From Nonomuraea rhodomycinica (GTDB taxonomy: Bacteria; Actinomycetota; Actinomycetes; Streptosporangiales; Streptosporangiaceae): 39,046 nucleotides of DNA. Positions within the stretch are counted from its first letter, which is position 1; each line of letters begins with the position of its first letter. The notes beneath the pieces were generated by a model. That model made no database searches and was not told the origin of the DNA. It saw only the letters and a list, made by a program, of their open reading frames with translations. Below are positions 7,544 to 15,470 of the stretch, one piece after another. Position numbers and translations under genes: made by a program. The DNA lies in assembly GCF_013363995.1 (NCBI RefSeq), contig NZ_JABWGO010000023.1, positions 1-39,046 on the forward strand, written 5' to 3'.

Positions 7544-8263
7544 GTGAGCCAGCTGATCGAGCACCAATCGCGCAAAGCCGCCCGCATCCTGGACAGCGCG
7601 CGCCGGCTGGTGCTCGACCACGGCGTCCGCAAGGTCACGGTCAGCGAGATCGCCCACGCGGCCGGTGTCGGCAAGGGCACCGTCTACCTGTACTGGGCGG
7701 CCAAGGAGGACCTCATCCTCGGCCTGTTCGCGCGCGAGCTGCTGACCTTCCTCGACGAGATCATCGCCCGCATCGGCGCCGACCCGGCGACGGTGCTGCC
7801 GCGCCGCCTGGCGCCGATGCTGGTCAGCACGGGCCTGCGGCTGCCCCTGGCGTCCCGGCTGAAGTACGGCGACACCGACCTGATGCGGGTGCTCACGCAG
7901 CAGGCCGCCGACCTCGACCTGTTCGCCCGCGTCAGGCCGAGCGCCCTGTGCGACGCCGTCATGCCGATCCTGCGCCGCAACGGCCTCATCCGCCACGACC
8001 GGCCCCTGTCCGAGCAGTCCTACGCCATGCACGCCGTGCTCACCGGGTTCGGCACCGCCATGTCCGACCCGGCCACCGCGCCGCTCGGCGTCGACGACCC
8101 GGGCGCGGTCCTCGCCGACACCGTGGCCCGCCTGCTCGAACCGGCCGTCGCCCCCGGCGAGGAGGCCGTCGCGGCGGCCGCCGGCGCCACGGTCGCCGTC
8201 TTCGGCGAGAGCAGGGACGCCGTGCTCGGCCTCATCGAACGCAGCCAGGTCACCGGCCCCTGA
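7544..8263 (+). CDS. TetR/AcrR-family regulator
   Basis: A 239-residue TetR protein. The N-terminal HTH is ARRLVLDHGVRKVTVSEIAH followed by AGVGKGTVYLYWAAKEDLI. The C-terminal ligand domain is not assignable to a ligand class. The GTG at 7544 has GAGG nine bases upstream, and longer in-frame extensions read through non-coding repeats. It lies in the same direction as the monooxygenase and probably represses the SDR/monooxygenase divergon through the palindrome at 6153-6194. Confidence 0.88.
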   Translation: MSQLIEHQSRKAARILDSARRLVLDHGVRKVTVSEIAHAAGVGKGTVYLYWAAKEDLILGLFARELLTFLDEIIARIGADPATVLPRRLAPMLVSTGLRLPLASRLKYGDTDLMRVLTQQAADLDLFARVRPSALCDAVMPILRRNGLIRHDRPLSEQSYAMHAVLTGFGTAMSDPATAPLGVDDPGAVLADTVARLLEPAVAPGEEAVAAAAGATVAVFGESRDAVLGLIERSQVTGP

Positions 8264-8287
8264 CCGCCCCACGCCCGGACCGGCAGC

Positions 8288-8327
8288 GGGCGTCGCTCAG
8301 CCAGGTGTCGGCCGGGCGTCGCTCAGC
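8288..8327. repeat. 14-bp direct repeat at convergent gene ends
   Basis: GGGCGTCGCTCAGC occurs at 8288-8301 and 8314-8327 (26-nt offset), with the second copy entering the 3' end of the MerR gene. Confidence 0.75.
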
Positions 8328-8820
8328 GGGTGCCGTCAGGGGGGCGGGGCGCCCAGAGCCGGTCGGCGTCGCCCGCGGCGAGCCGGCCCCGGTAGACGCC
8401 GATCTTGTGGTCGATGAGCGTGAGGTTCTCCTGGAGCTCGGCGAGCCTGGCGGTCACGTCGGCGCGGTGCTCCTCCAGCAGGGCGAGCCGCTGCTGCTCG
8501 TTGCCGCGCCCGGCCGCCACCAGCTCGGCGTAACGGCGGATGGCCTTGATCGGCATGCCGGTGGCCCGCAGCCTCGTGCAGACGGTGATCCAGTCGAGGT
8601 CGAGCTGCCGGTAGCGGCGCCGGCCGCCGGCGGTGCGGTCGACGGGCGTGACGACCAGGCCGGCGCGTTCGTAGTAGCGCAGGGTGTGCACGCTGACCCC
8701 GGTGCGGCGGGCGGCCTCGGCGATGCTCAGCCCCTCCTGCCCGGCGCCGTCGAGGCCGTGCGCCTCTGGGGCGCCGCGAGCGGCGGATCCGGATGCGGGC
8801 CGCGCATTGACTTCGAGCAC
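8323..8820 (-). CDS. MerR-family regulator of the adjacent exporter
   Basis: A 165-residue MerR regulator. The winged HTH is LSIAEAARRTGVSVHTLRYY with GLVVTPVDRTAGGRRRY, and a C-terminal coiled coil (EEHRADVTARLAELQENLTL) would dimerise it. There are no Cys residues in the effector region, so an organic ligand rather than a metal is expected. The only plausible start is GTG at 8820. TAGGAT lies 7 nt upstream on its strand, so the transcript may be leaderless. The gene is divergent from a drug exporter whose promoter has the 19-bp spacing that MerR proteins activate. Confidence 0.88.
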   Translation of the reverse strand: MLEVNARPASGSAARGAPEAHGLDGAGQEGLSIAEAARRTGVSVHTLRYYERAGLVVTPVDRTAGGRRRYRQLDLDWITVCTRLRATGMPIKAIRRYAELVAAGRGNEQQRLALLEEHRADVTARLAELQENLTLIDHKIGVYRGRLAAGDADRLWAPRPPDGTR

Positions 8821-8837
8821 GCTCTAAATCCTAGCGT
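8807..8837 (+). promoter_or_regulatory. MerR-type promoter and operator of the MFS exporter
   Basis: TTGACT (-35, 8807-8812) and TAGCGT (-10, 8832-8837) are separated by 19 bp, the overlong spacer typical of MerR-activated promoters. Within it, TTCGAGC and GCTCTAA form a near-perfect dyad around AC. The inferred start of transcription falls near the ATG at 8846, so the mRNA may be leaderless. The MerR gene's own start overlaps this operator on the other strand. Confidence 0.65.
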
Positions 8838-8845
8838 CGGTGGTC

Positions 8846-10327
8846 ATGAGTTCTTCTCCGCTGCCCACACCCGCGGCCGGCGAGCTCGCCGGCCGCCGGC
8901 GGTTCCTGGTGCTCGCGATCTGCTGCGCCGCCATCGCCGTCGTGGTGATGGACATCTCCATCGTCAACGTCGCGCTCCCGGCGATCCGCCGCGACCTGCA
9001 CGCCTCGATCCCGGACCTGCAATGGACGGTGGACGCCTACACCCTGGTGCTGGCCGCGTTCCTGGTGCTGGCCGGCTCCACCGCCGACCGGGTCGGCCGC
9101 CGCCGCGTCTTCCAGGCGGGCCTGGCCGCCTTCGGGGCCGGTTCGCTGCTGTGCGGACTGGCGCCGAGCATCGGCTGGCTCATCGCGGCCCGCTCGCTGC
9201 AGGCCGCCGGCGGGACGATGCTCAACCCGGTCGCGATGGCGATCATCGCCAACACCTTCACCGTCGCGGCCGAACGGGCCAGGGCCATCGGCGTGTTCGG
9301 CTCGGTGTCCGGCCTGTCGCTGGCGCTGGGGCCCATCCTCGGCGGCGCGCTGGTCGACGCCTTCGGCTGGCGCTCGGTCTTCTGGGTCAACGTGCCGGTC
9401 GTGGCCGTCGCGATCGTGTGCGCCGCGCTGTTCGTGCCGGACTCCCGCGCCGCCCGCGCGCGCCGGTTCGACCCGGTGGGCCAGATCCTGGTGGTCATGG
9501 TCCTCGGCGGCGTCGTCTACGCGATCATCGAGTCGAGGTCGCTGGGCTGGACGTCCCCGGTCATCCTCGGTCTGCTCGCCGTGGCCGCGCTCGGCGTGCT
9601 GGGCGTGCTCGCCTACGAACCGCGCCGCGCCGACCCGCTGCTGGAGCTGCGCCTGTTCCGAAGCGTGCCGTTCAGCGCGGCGATCGTGATGGCGGTGTTC
9701 GCCCTGTGCGGGTTCAGCGCGTTCCTGTTCGTGACCACCCAGTACCTGCAGGACGTCCGCGGCATGTCGGCGCTGGGCGCCGGGCTGTGCCTGCTGCCGG
9801 TCGGGCTGCTGGTGGTGGCGCTCTCCCCGCGTACCGGCCGGTGGGTGGGCGCGCGCGGCCCCAGGCTGCCGCTGGTGGTCTCCGGCGCCGCGCTGGCGCT
9901 GGGCGGCGGCGCGTCGCTGTGGGTGGGACCGGCCGGCGCGCTGCCGGCCGTGCTGGCGACGTACCTGCTGTTCGGCGTCTTCCTGGGCACCGTGAACCCG
10001 CCGATCACCGACACGGCGGTCTCCGCGATGCCGCGTTCGATGGCCGGGGTGGCCGCCTCGCTGGCCTCGGCGGGCCGGCAGACCGGCACCACCCTGGGCG
10101 TCGCGATCGCCGGGACGATCGTGGGCACGTCCCTGGCCGGCGGCGCGACGGCGTACACCGGCGCCGAGCAGGGGGTGTGGTGGATGACGCTCGGGCTCGG
10201 CGCCGGCATCGTGGCCCTGGCCCTGCTCAGCACCGGACACCGCGCCAAGGACACCGCCGCGCGGGCGGCGGCCCTGTTCCAGGAGGTGGACGGCGGCACC
10301 GCCGCCCCTGCTAAGGTCCGCCCATGA
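8846..10327 (+). CDS. MFS multidrug exporter, DHA2 family (14 TM)
   Basis: A 493-residue membrane protein with about 14 hydrophobic segments. Family signatures include DISIVNVALPAIRRDL in TM1 and WTVDAYTLVLAAFLVLAG, followed by the loop motif DRVGRRRVF. It matches the DHA2 drug:proton antiporters that expel dyes and antibiotics. ATG 8846 is chosen over the in-frame GTG at 8840 because the promoter predicts transcription starting at about 8845. The divergent MerR gene is the likely activator. Confidence 0.92.
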   Translation: MSSSPLPTPAAGELAGRRRFLVLAICCAAIAVVVMDISIVNVALPAIRRDLHASIPDLQWTVDAYTLVLAAFLVLAGSTADRVGRRRVFQAGLAAFGAGSLLCGLAPSIGWLIAARSLQAAGGTMLNPVAMAIIANTFTVAAERARAIGVFGSVSGLSLALGPILGGALVDAFGWRSVFWVNVPVVAVAIVCAALFVPDSRAARARRFDPVGQILVVMVLGGVVYAIIESRSLGWTSPVILGLLAVAALGVLGVLAYEPRRADPLLELRLFRSVPFSAAIVMAVFALCGFSAFLFVTTQYLQDVRGMSALGAGLCLLPVGLLVVALSPRTGRWVGARGPRLPLVVSGAALALGGGASLWVGPAGALPAVLATYLLFGVFLGTVNPPITDTAVSAMPRSMAGVAASLASAGRQTGTTLGVAIAGTIVGTSLAGGATAYTGAEQGVWWMTLGLGAGIVALALLSTGHRAKDTAARAAALFQEVDGGTAAPAKVRP

Positions 10328-10406
10328 CCCGAGAACGATCACCAGGACCGGCCGGCTTCACGTAGGCACGCCAGGAGATACCTGGCGGTGCCGCGAGGAG
10401 AGCCGA

Positions 10407-10796
10407 ATGTCGCGAACCGCCCATCACATCCGTCGTCCGATTCCCGGCGGGGCCGGTCTGAAGGGGACCCCCTGGCGTACGGTGACGGTCGTCGATCTGC
10501 GTTACAGCGCCGCCTGCCTCCGGGAGGCGCGGCGGGACGGGCGCCGGCCGCGCCCCGCGGCCGTGCGCCGCAGGGTGGACGTCCGCTCCCGGGCCCGGGC
10601 CGGCTCCCGGGACCGGTGGGTGTCGTGGGCGGCCGGTGTCGAGGAGGGCCGGGCCCGCGCCCGGCTGCGTCTCACGCTGGAGGCGATCCGCCGGACGGTC
10701 AACGCCACCACCGGCGGCCGTCCGGCGGTCGAGGCGGCCGACGCGCTCGACGTCGCGCCCGCGCGGCACCGCCGCGGCGCCGTCTGGCAGTACTGA
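10407..10796 (+). CDS. Small arginine-rich protein of unknown function
   Basis: A 129-residue basic protein with no recognised domain. Its middle is strongly Arg-rich (RREARRDGRRPRPAAVRRRV-like pattern) and there is a helical stretch around RARARLRLTLEAIRRTVNAT. GAGGAG lies 6 nt before the ATG at 10407, which supports real translation. It follows the exporter gene by 79 bp. It could bind nucleic acid, but this rests only on charge. No membrane segment or signal peptide is seen. Confidence 0.55.
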   Translation: MSRTAHHIRRPIPGGAGLKGTPWRTVTVVDLRYSAACLREARRDGRRPRPAAVRRRVDVRSRARAGSRDRWVSWAAGVEEGRARARLRLTLEAIRRTVNATTGGRPAVEAADALDVAPARHRRGAVWQY

Positions 10797-10808
10797 TCCG
10801 CAGGAGTG

Positions 10809-10838
10809 GTCAGCGGAGGTCAGCGGAGGTCAGCGGGT
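10809..10838. repeat. 10-nt tandem repeat (three copies)
   Basis: GGTCAGCGGA is repeated at 10809 and 10819, with a near copy GGTCAGCGGG at 10829. The array overlaps the stop codon of the small minus-strand reading frame at 10830. Confidence 0.8.
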
Positions 10839-10991
10839 GCGCGCGGCCTGGGCCGCCGCGCGCATCCGGGCCGCCATCGCCGCCGCCGAGTCGTGCCCCG
10901 GCTCGACCCCGTCGACCAGGAGCACGACACCGGGGATGTGATCGGCGCGCATCCGTACGATGGCCTGGTAGGCGGGCGAGTCCCGCTCCAT
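10830..10991 (-). CDS. Possible 53-residue protein downstream of epoxide hydrolase
   Basis: The short frame downstream of the epoxide hydrolase stop on the same strand reads MERDSPAYQAIVRMRADHIP and ends in an Ala/Arg-rich helix. GAGGAGG lies about 11 nt upstream of the ATG at 10991; GTG at 11003 is an alternative. Amino-acid composition is protein-like, but no family is recognised. It may be the tail of a decayed gene. Confidence 0.35.
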   Translation of the reverse strand: MERDSPAYQAIVRMRADHIPGVVLLVDGVEPGHDSAAAMAARMRAAAQAARTR

Positions 10992-11031
10992 GTACGCGTA
11001 CACCTCCTCGTGCAGCTCGGCCGGGGCGGGG

Positions 11032-12246
11032 TCAGCGCCGGCCGCGGAAGGTCCGCCGCAGGTCGTCCACCCACGCCTCGGGGATCTCCCACGGGATGAA
11101 GTGGCCGCCGCGGTCGTGGGCGGCGAGGTTGACCAGGTTGTACCAGGCGGCGCGGTCGCTGCCGAGGAAGTGCTCGACGCGCTGGTCGGTCGTGACGCCG
11201 GGCGGGTTCTCGTAGCCGACGAAGGTGATGCCGGTGGGCGTCTCGACGGCGGGCCGGCGAGGGTGGGACGGGGTCCAGGGGTAGCGGTTGTTGTTGGCAT
11301 AGGTGCGGATCGAGGTGCCGATCGAGTTGGTCACCCAGAAGATCATGGCGTGGGTGAGCAGGTCGTCCTTGGTGAAGACGGTCTCGACGTCGCCGCCGTT
11401 GTCGCTCCAGCTCATCCAGCGTTCCAGGATCCAGGCGAGCATCCCGGCGGGCGAGTCGGTCAGGCCGTAGGCCAGGGTGCTCGGGGCGAGCATGTGCGCG
11501 GCCAGGTGGACGGCGAAGCGCTTGTCCAGCGCGAGGACGCGGGCGTGGACGTCGGCGGGCAGGCCCTCGGGGATGGGCCGGCCGCCGGCGAAGTCCCAGG
11601 CCCGCTCGCCGTTGAAGAAGGTGAGCTTCTGCCCGGAACCGATGTGGATGGCGTGCAGCTCGCCGGCGTACTTGTGGCCGAGCTGCCCGGTGACCAGGGC
11701 GCCCACGTCGCAGCCCGCCGCCCCGTACTTCTCGTGGCCGAGCACCTCGGTCATGAGGGTGTGCCACAGGTCGGCGACCTTCCAGAAGTTCATGTCCGGG
11801 TGGTCGGGCAGCGGGCTGGAGAAGCCGAAGCCGGGGAAGGAGGGGACGATCACCTCGAACGCCTCGGCCGGGTCGCCGCCGTGGGAGCCAGGGTCGGCCA
11901 GCGGGTCGACCACCTTCGACCAGTGCCAGAACGTCCAGGGCCAGCCGTGCGTGAGGATCAGCGGTGTCGGGTCGGGCCCCACCCCGGGCCTGCGCATGAA
12001 GTGCACCGGCACGCCGTCGACCTCGACGTGGTAGTGCTCGTAGGCGTTGATCGCGGCCTCGGCCCGGCGCCAGTCGTAGCCGTCGAGCCAGTACTCGACG
12101 AGCCGGCGCAGGTAGGCGCGCGGGACGCCGTAGGAGCCGTCGTCGTTGCCCGCGTCGTCGGGCCAGCGGGTCAGCTCCAGGCGCCGCCGCAGGTCGGCCA
12201 GCACCTCGTCGGGCACGTGGATGGGGGTCGGTCGCAGCGGCGTCAT
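11032..12246 (-). CDS. Epoxide hydrolase (EHN domain plus alpha/beta hydrolase)
   Basis: A 404-residue soluble epoxide hydrolase of the microsomal-like type. The N-terminal EHN region (VPDEVLADLRRRLELTRWP) leads into the alpha/beta fold. HGWPWTF (about residue 100) is the oxyanion motif, GCDVGA near residue 179 holds the probable Asp nucleophile (usually GGDWGS) and GGHFIPWE near residue 381 holds the general-base His. It converts epoxides to diols. Its ATG overlaps the MarR stop (TGATG), indicating translational coupling and a MarR-controlled detoxification unit. Confidence 0.92.
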   Translation of the reverse strand: MTPLRPTPIHVPDEVLADLRRRLELTRWPDDAGNDDGSYGVPRAYLRRLVEYWLDGYDWRRAEAAINAYEHYHVEVDGVPVHFMRRPGVGPDPTPLILTHGWPWTFWHWSKVVDPLADPGSHGGDPAEAFEVIVPSFPGFGFSSPLPDHPDMNFWKVADLWHTLMTEVLGHEKYGAAGCDVGALVTGQLGHKYAGELHAIHIGSGQKLTFFNGERAWDFAGGRPIPEGLPADVHARVLALDKRFAVHLAAHMLAPSTLAYGLTDSPAGMLAWILERWMSWSDNGGDVETVFTKDDLLTHAMIFWVTNSIGTSIRTYANNNRYPWTPSHPRRPAVETPTGITFVGYENPPGVTTDQRVEHFLGSDRAAWYNLVNLAAHDRGGHFIPWEIPEAWVDDLRRTFRGRR

Positions 12247-12755
12247 CACGGTCCTTTCTGCTGTTGCTTGCGCCGGTCGGCGTCCACCAGGCGCCTGAGG
12301 GCCGGCAGGGCCGCCGCGATCGCGGCCCACTCCCCCGGCGTGAGCCGGGCGGCGAGTTCGGCGAGGTGCGCGACGCGGTCGGCCCGGCGCCCCTGGACGA
12401 CGGCCGCGCCGGCCGCGGTGATGTGCACCAGGACGGCGCGGCTGTCGGACGGGTCGGCCCGGCGCTCCACCAGGCCGTCGCGCTGCAGCTTGGTCACCAT
12501 CTGGGTCATGGCCGGCTGCGTGACCTGCTCGCCGGCGGCCAGCGCGGTCAGCCGCCGCGGCCCGCGTCCGGCCAGCGTGTGCAGCACCGACAGCGTCGTG
12601 AAGCTCAGCCGCTGCACCGACGGCAGCCGGATGAACATCCGGGTGAACTCCTCCAGCGCCAAGGTCAGGTCGGTGACGCTCACGTCGGCGGCGCGGGCTC
12701 GCGGCCCGCTCCTCGCGTCCGGCGGGGGGCTCGGCGGGGTCAGCTCGCTGTCCAC
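12246..12755 (-). CDS. MarR-family regulator
   Basis: A 169-residue MarR protein. LSFTTLSVLHTLAGRGPRRL leads to the recognition region EQVTQPAMTQMVTKLQRDGL and the wing VERRADPSDSRAVLVHIT. GTG 12755 is preferred because GGAGG lies just upstream; an in-frame GTG at 12785 is the alternative and would add ten residues. It is translationally coupled to the epoxide hydrolase and probably represses the pair through the AT-rich palindrome upstream. Confidence 0.88.
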   Translation of the reverse strand: MDSELTPPSPPPDARSGPRARAADVSVTDLTLALEEFTRMFIRLPSVQRLSFTTLSVLHTLAGRGPRRLTALAAGEQVTQPAMTQMVTKLQRDGLVERRADPSDSRAVLVHITAAGAAVVQGRRADRVAHLAELAARLTPGEWAAIAAALPALRRLVDADRRKQQQKGP

Positions 12756-12799
12756 GGCCCCTCCGTTCCTTCCCCGTGGCTGCACGCGTACGCCGGCAC

Positions 12800-12840
12800 A
12801 AACTGTATCATCAATTTATATAAATCACTTATGTCTACGG
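12800..12840 (-). promoter_or_regulatory. AT-rich promoter and MarR operator
   Basis: An AT-rich island in very GC-rich DNA carries the perfect 12-bp palindrome ATTTATATAAAT (12814-12825) about 60 bp before the MarR start. This is a typical MarR half-site composition and position. It also separates MarR from the end of the upstream nucleotidyltransferase gene. Confidence 0.55.
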
Positions 12841-12862
12841 TTCGTCGTCACCGGTGCATCAC

Positions 12863-13612
12863 TCAGACGGCGGCGTCGAACAACGCCTCCGCCTGCGCGA
12901 CCATCTGCGCCAGGGCCTCGGGCTCGGGCCGGAGCCCGGCCACGATCGCGTCGACGCCGCGCAGGCCCGCCCGCCGCAGGAGCCGCTTCTCGTTGGTGAC
13001 CCATTCACCGCGGGCCGCCAGCACCGCGTGTGCCGTCTGCATGGCGACGGTGGCCAACGCACCCGCGACCTCGGCGGCCTGGCCACGCCGGACGTAGGCG
13101 TCCTTGGCGTACTGGAGCGTCATGGTCGCCCGGTCCCGCCACACCGGCGGAGCGGCCCGGCGTAGCGGCTCCGGGTACTCGGGGCACGGCAGAGTGCCGC
13201 GCAGCACCTGGTTGAGCGCGAGTTCGGCGACCACGATGTAGCTGGGGACGCCCGCGAGGTGGAACATCAGCGGTTCCCAGCGGAAGCGGCCCCGCCGAGC
13301 CTCGGCGAGCTCATGTTCGACGGCGTCGAGGTCGCGGTAGTGCACGTCGACACGCCGGTCGTCGATCGTGAACCAGCCTCCGCCGTTGAAGACACCGCCG
13401 CCCCAGCCTCCGATCTCGGAGACCTCGCCGCTCCAGCCGACGGCCCGCAGGTCCGCCGGGTCGAAGCCGCCGCGGTAGTACACGGCCAGGTCCCAGTCGC
13501 TGTCGGAGGTGTGAGTGCCTTGAGCGCGCGAGCCGCCGAGAGAGACGGCGCACACCGTGGGCAGTGCCGCGAGTCGATCAGCGACATGGTCGAGGAACGT
13601 GTCGTCAGCCAT
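12863..13612 (-). CDS. Nucleotidyltransferase-domain protein
   Basis: A 249-residue protein with a polymerase-beta-type nucleotidyltransferase core: GS at residues 27-28, then D39 and D41 in SDSDWDLAVYY, matching GSx10DxD. A third acidic residue is likely in RVDVHYRD. This fold is shared by aminoglycoside nucleotidyltransferases and by antitoxin-like MNT proteins. No HEPN partner gene is adjacent, so a stand-alone nucleotidylating enzyme is more likely than a toxin-antitoxin pair. The ATG at 13612 follows a weak ribosome binding site. The substrate is unknown. Confidence 0.8.
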   Translation of the reverse strand: MADDTFLDHVADRLAALPTVCAVSLGGSRAQGTHTSDSDWDLAVYYRGGFDPADLRAVGWSGEVSEIGGWGGGVFNGGGWFTIDDRRVDVHYRDLDAVEHELAEARRGRFRWEPLMFHLAGVPSYIVVAELALNQVLRGTLPCPEYPEPLRRAAPPVWRDRATMTLQYAKDAYVRRGQAAEVAGALATVAMQTAHAVLAARGEWVTNEKRLLRRAGLRGVDAIVAGLRPEPEALAQMVAQAEALFDAAV

Positions 13613-13810
13613 GAGAGTCCCATCGTGCGAAGTGAGTGACGGACGGTGCGGGCACACCGGCTGGACGCCGGAGCGGGGCTCGGACGGCGTCAGGTGGATC
13701 GATGTGCCGGGTCATCACTTCACACCGTGGATCTTATCCGCCGCCCGCCTGGCTCACGTTGGGCGTCGGCCCGCCGTACCGGCCGATCGGCGGCTCCGTC
13801 CGCGACATGA

Positions 13811-14002
13811 GGGCGAAAGGGGTTACGCTCATGGCGGGTCCGTGCGTCGGCATGGCAGCACGAGCGGTTCGCTGATGATCCACGCGAGGCTGAGATCGCC
13901 AAGTACTCGGTCCTGGTCATCTGTGTCGCGGCCGTGCTTCTCCTCGCGGCCGTGCTGATGCGGCCGGCCGTCGCGGGACCCGATCCACCAGTTCGTGCAT
14001 GA
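13811..14002 (+). pseudogene. Start-less reading frame with one membrane segment
   Basis: An open frame with no ATG, GTG or TTG at its beginning encodes ADDPREAEIAKYSVLVICVA followed by a hydrophobic stretch and ends at TGA 14000-14002. It looks like a small single-TM protein. A good ATG with GAAAGGGG upstream (13831) lies in another frame that stops after 14 codons, so a one-base frameshift could have broken the gene. Evidence is compositional only. Confidence 0.25.
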
Positions 14003-14170
14003 GCTCGGCGTAGCGGGTTTCGTCCTGCACGCCCTGCCGGCCGCGGGCGATCGTGACCTCGGCGGCACCTACGAGCCGGCGCTGGACGTCCCTACCACCA
14101 GCCCGTACTCCCACCTGCGCCAGTACGTCGTCTCCAGCACGCTGACGATGGACGACCCCACGGTGCAGGG
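13959..14170 (+). pseudogene. Fragment of a RibD-C/dihydrofolate-reductase-like gene
   Basis: The frame through 13995-14165 reads GGTYEPALDVPTTSPYSHLR followed by QYVVSSTLT. The SPYxHLRQYVVSxTL stretch is characteristic of the dihydrofolate reductase (RibD C-terminal) family in actinobacteria. The N-terminal start (typically LVYYxxxSLDG-like) and the C-terminal GGG/LL motifs are absent, so only an internal piece of about 70 residues remains. It abuts the YnfA-like gene from the opposite side. Confidence 0.5.
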
Positions 14171-14188
14171 GGAGGCCAAGCCCCCGGC

Positions 14189-14521
14189 TCAGCCGCGCGG
14201 CGCGTACATGATCACCAGTACGCCGGCCAGGCAGACCAGCGCGCCGATGACGTCCCAGCGGTCGGGCCGGAACCCGTCCACGACCATGCCCCAGGCCAGT
14301 GATCCGGCGACGAAGACGCCGCCGTAGGCGGCCAGGATGCGGCCGAAGTTCGCATCCGGCTGCAGCGTGGCGACGAACCCGTACAGGCCCAGCGCGATCA
14401 CGCCGGCACCGATCCAGGCCAGGCCGCGCTGCTCGCGCACGCCTTGCCAGATCAGCCATGCCCCGCCGATCTCGGCGAGCGCGGCCAGGGCGAACAACAC
14501 CAGAGAACGGACCATCGTCAT
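14189..14521 (-). CDS. UPF0060 (YnfA-like) small membrane protein
   Basis: A 110-residue protein, the usual size for UPF0060/YnfA, with four hydrophobic segments. Family hallmarks are LAEIGGAWLIWQGVRE in TM1, YGFVATLQPDANFGRILAAY in the centre, and GxxVDGFRPDRWDVIGA before the last segment. The family is related to small drug-transporter-like membrane proteins; its transported compound is not established. ATG 14521 gives the family-typical N-terminus. It follows the ECF41 sigma gene by 8 bp on the same strand, so it is probably co-transcribed. Confidence 0.92.
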   Translation of the reverse strand: MTMVRSLVLFALAALAEIGGAWLIWQGVREQRGLAWIGAGVIALGLYGFVATLQPDANFGRILAAYGGVFVAGSLAWGMVVDGFRPDRWDVIGALVCLAGVLVIMYAPRG

Positions 14522-14529
14522 GGCACGCC

Positions 14530-15405
14530 TCAAGGGCGGCGCAGGCCCCCGAGCTTGTCCGGGTTGACCTGCAGCCGCAGGTTACGGATCCGGCCCTCGA
14601 CCAGGTCGAAGGTCAAAGCGCCGACCGGGAGGTCGCCGAGGGCGACCAGCACACCCAGCTCCCCGTTGATCATGGCTGGTCGCAACGCCGCACCGCTGAC
14701 CTGCGGCTTGGCCAGCACCCCGAGCATCCACCGGCCGACATGGTCGGGCCCGTGCAGGGGACGGCGCGCGGCCGTGACCTTGCCGCCCCCGTCGGACCAG
14801 GCGGTCACCTCCGGCGCCAGCAGCTCCATCACCGCGTTCAGGTCGCCGCCCGAGCAGGCCGCGATGAACCGCTCGGTGACCAGCTCGCGCTGGGCCCGGT
14901 CGCTGTCGAAGCGTGGCCGGCGAGCCTGCACGTGCTCGCGGGCGCGATGCGCGATCTGCCGGATCGTCGGCTCGGGCCGCTCCAGGATGCCGGCGATCTC
15001 GGCGTGGGAGTAGCCGAAGCTCTCCCGCAGCAGGAACACCGCGCGTTCGAGCGGGCTGAGGGTCTCCAGCACCACCATGAACGCGGTGGAGACGGTGTCG
15101 GCCAACTCGCTCTCCTCCGCGGCGTCGGGCGAGGTCAGCAGCGGCTCCGGCAGCCAGGGGCCGACGTAGGTCTCACGCGTTGCCCGCGCGCAGGTGAGCC
15201 GGTTCAGCGACAGGTTGGTCACCATCCGCACCAGGTACGCCCTCGGCCGGCGCACCTCGGCGCGGTCGGCGGCGTTCCACGCCAGCCAGGCGTCCTGCAG
15301 CACGTCCTCGGCGTCGGCGACGCTGCCCAGCAGCTGGTAGGCGGTGGCGAACAGCAGCCGCCGGTGCTCGAGGTACGGGTCCGACCCGGGCGTCGTGTCC
15401 ATCAT
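14530..15405 (-). CDS. ECF41-group (SigJ-like) RNA polymerase sigma factor
   Basis: A 291-residue extracytoplasmic-function sigma factor. Region 2 contains LFATAYQLLGSVADAEDVLQ and DAWLAW; region 4 contains LSPLERAVFLLRESFGYSHA with the HTH after it. The extra SnoaL-like C-terminal domain carries the ECF41 signatures WSDGGGK (about residue 203) and NPDKL (about 280). In this group the C-terminal domain modulates sigma activity in place of an anti-sigma factor. The start is 15405 or 15402 (ATGATG). The upstream FAD oxidoreductase gene is the partner usually found beside ECF41 genes. Confidence 0.93.
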   Translation of the reverse strand: MMDTTPGSDPYLEHRRLLFATAYQLLGSVADAEDVLQDAWLAWNAADRAEVRRPRAYLVRMVTNLSLNRLTCARATRETYVGPWLPEPLLTSPDAAEESELADTVSTAFMVVLETLSPLERAVFLLRESFGYSHAEIAGILERPEPTIRQIAHRAREHVQARRPRFDSDRAQRELVTERFIAACSGGDLNAVMELLAPEVTAWSDGGGKVTAARRPLHGPDHVGRWMLGVLAKPQVSGAALRPAMINGELGVLVALGDLPVGALTFDLVEGRIRNLRLQVNPDKLGGLRRP

Positions 15406-15470
15406 CAGCTCATCGTGTCGGTGCGCCGATCCGGCGGCGGCGCCGGGTGTCCGACCACGCCCGCCGCCGT

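Noticed and set aside
5801..8263. A single 820-residue plus-strand protein
   Set aside because: It is out of frame with the flavin monooxygenase for most of its length, and only its end is the TetR gene.
12863..13612. A MNT/HEPN toxin-antitoxin system
   Set aside because: The nucleotidyltransferase motif is real, but no HEPN gene lies on either side.
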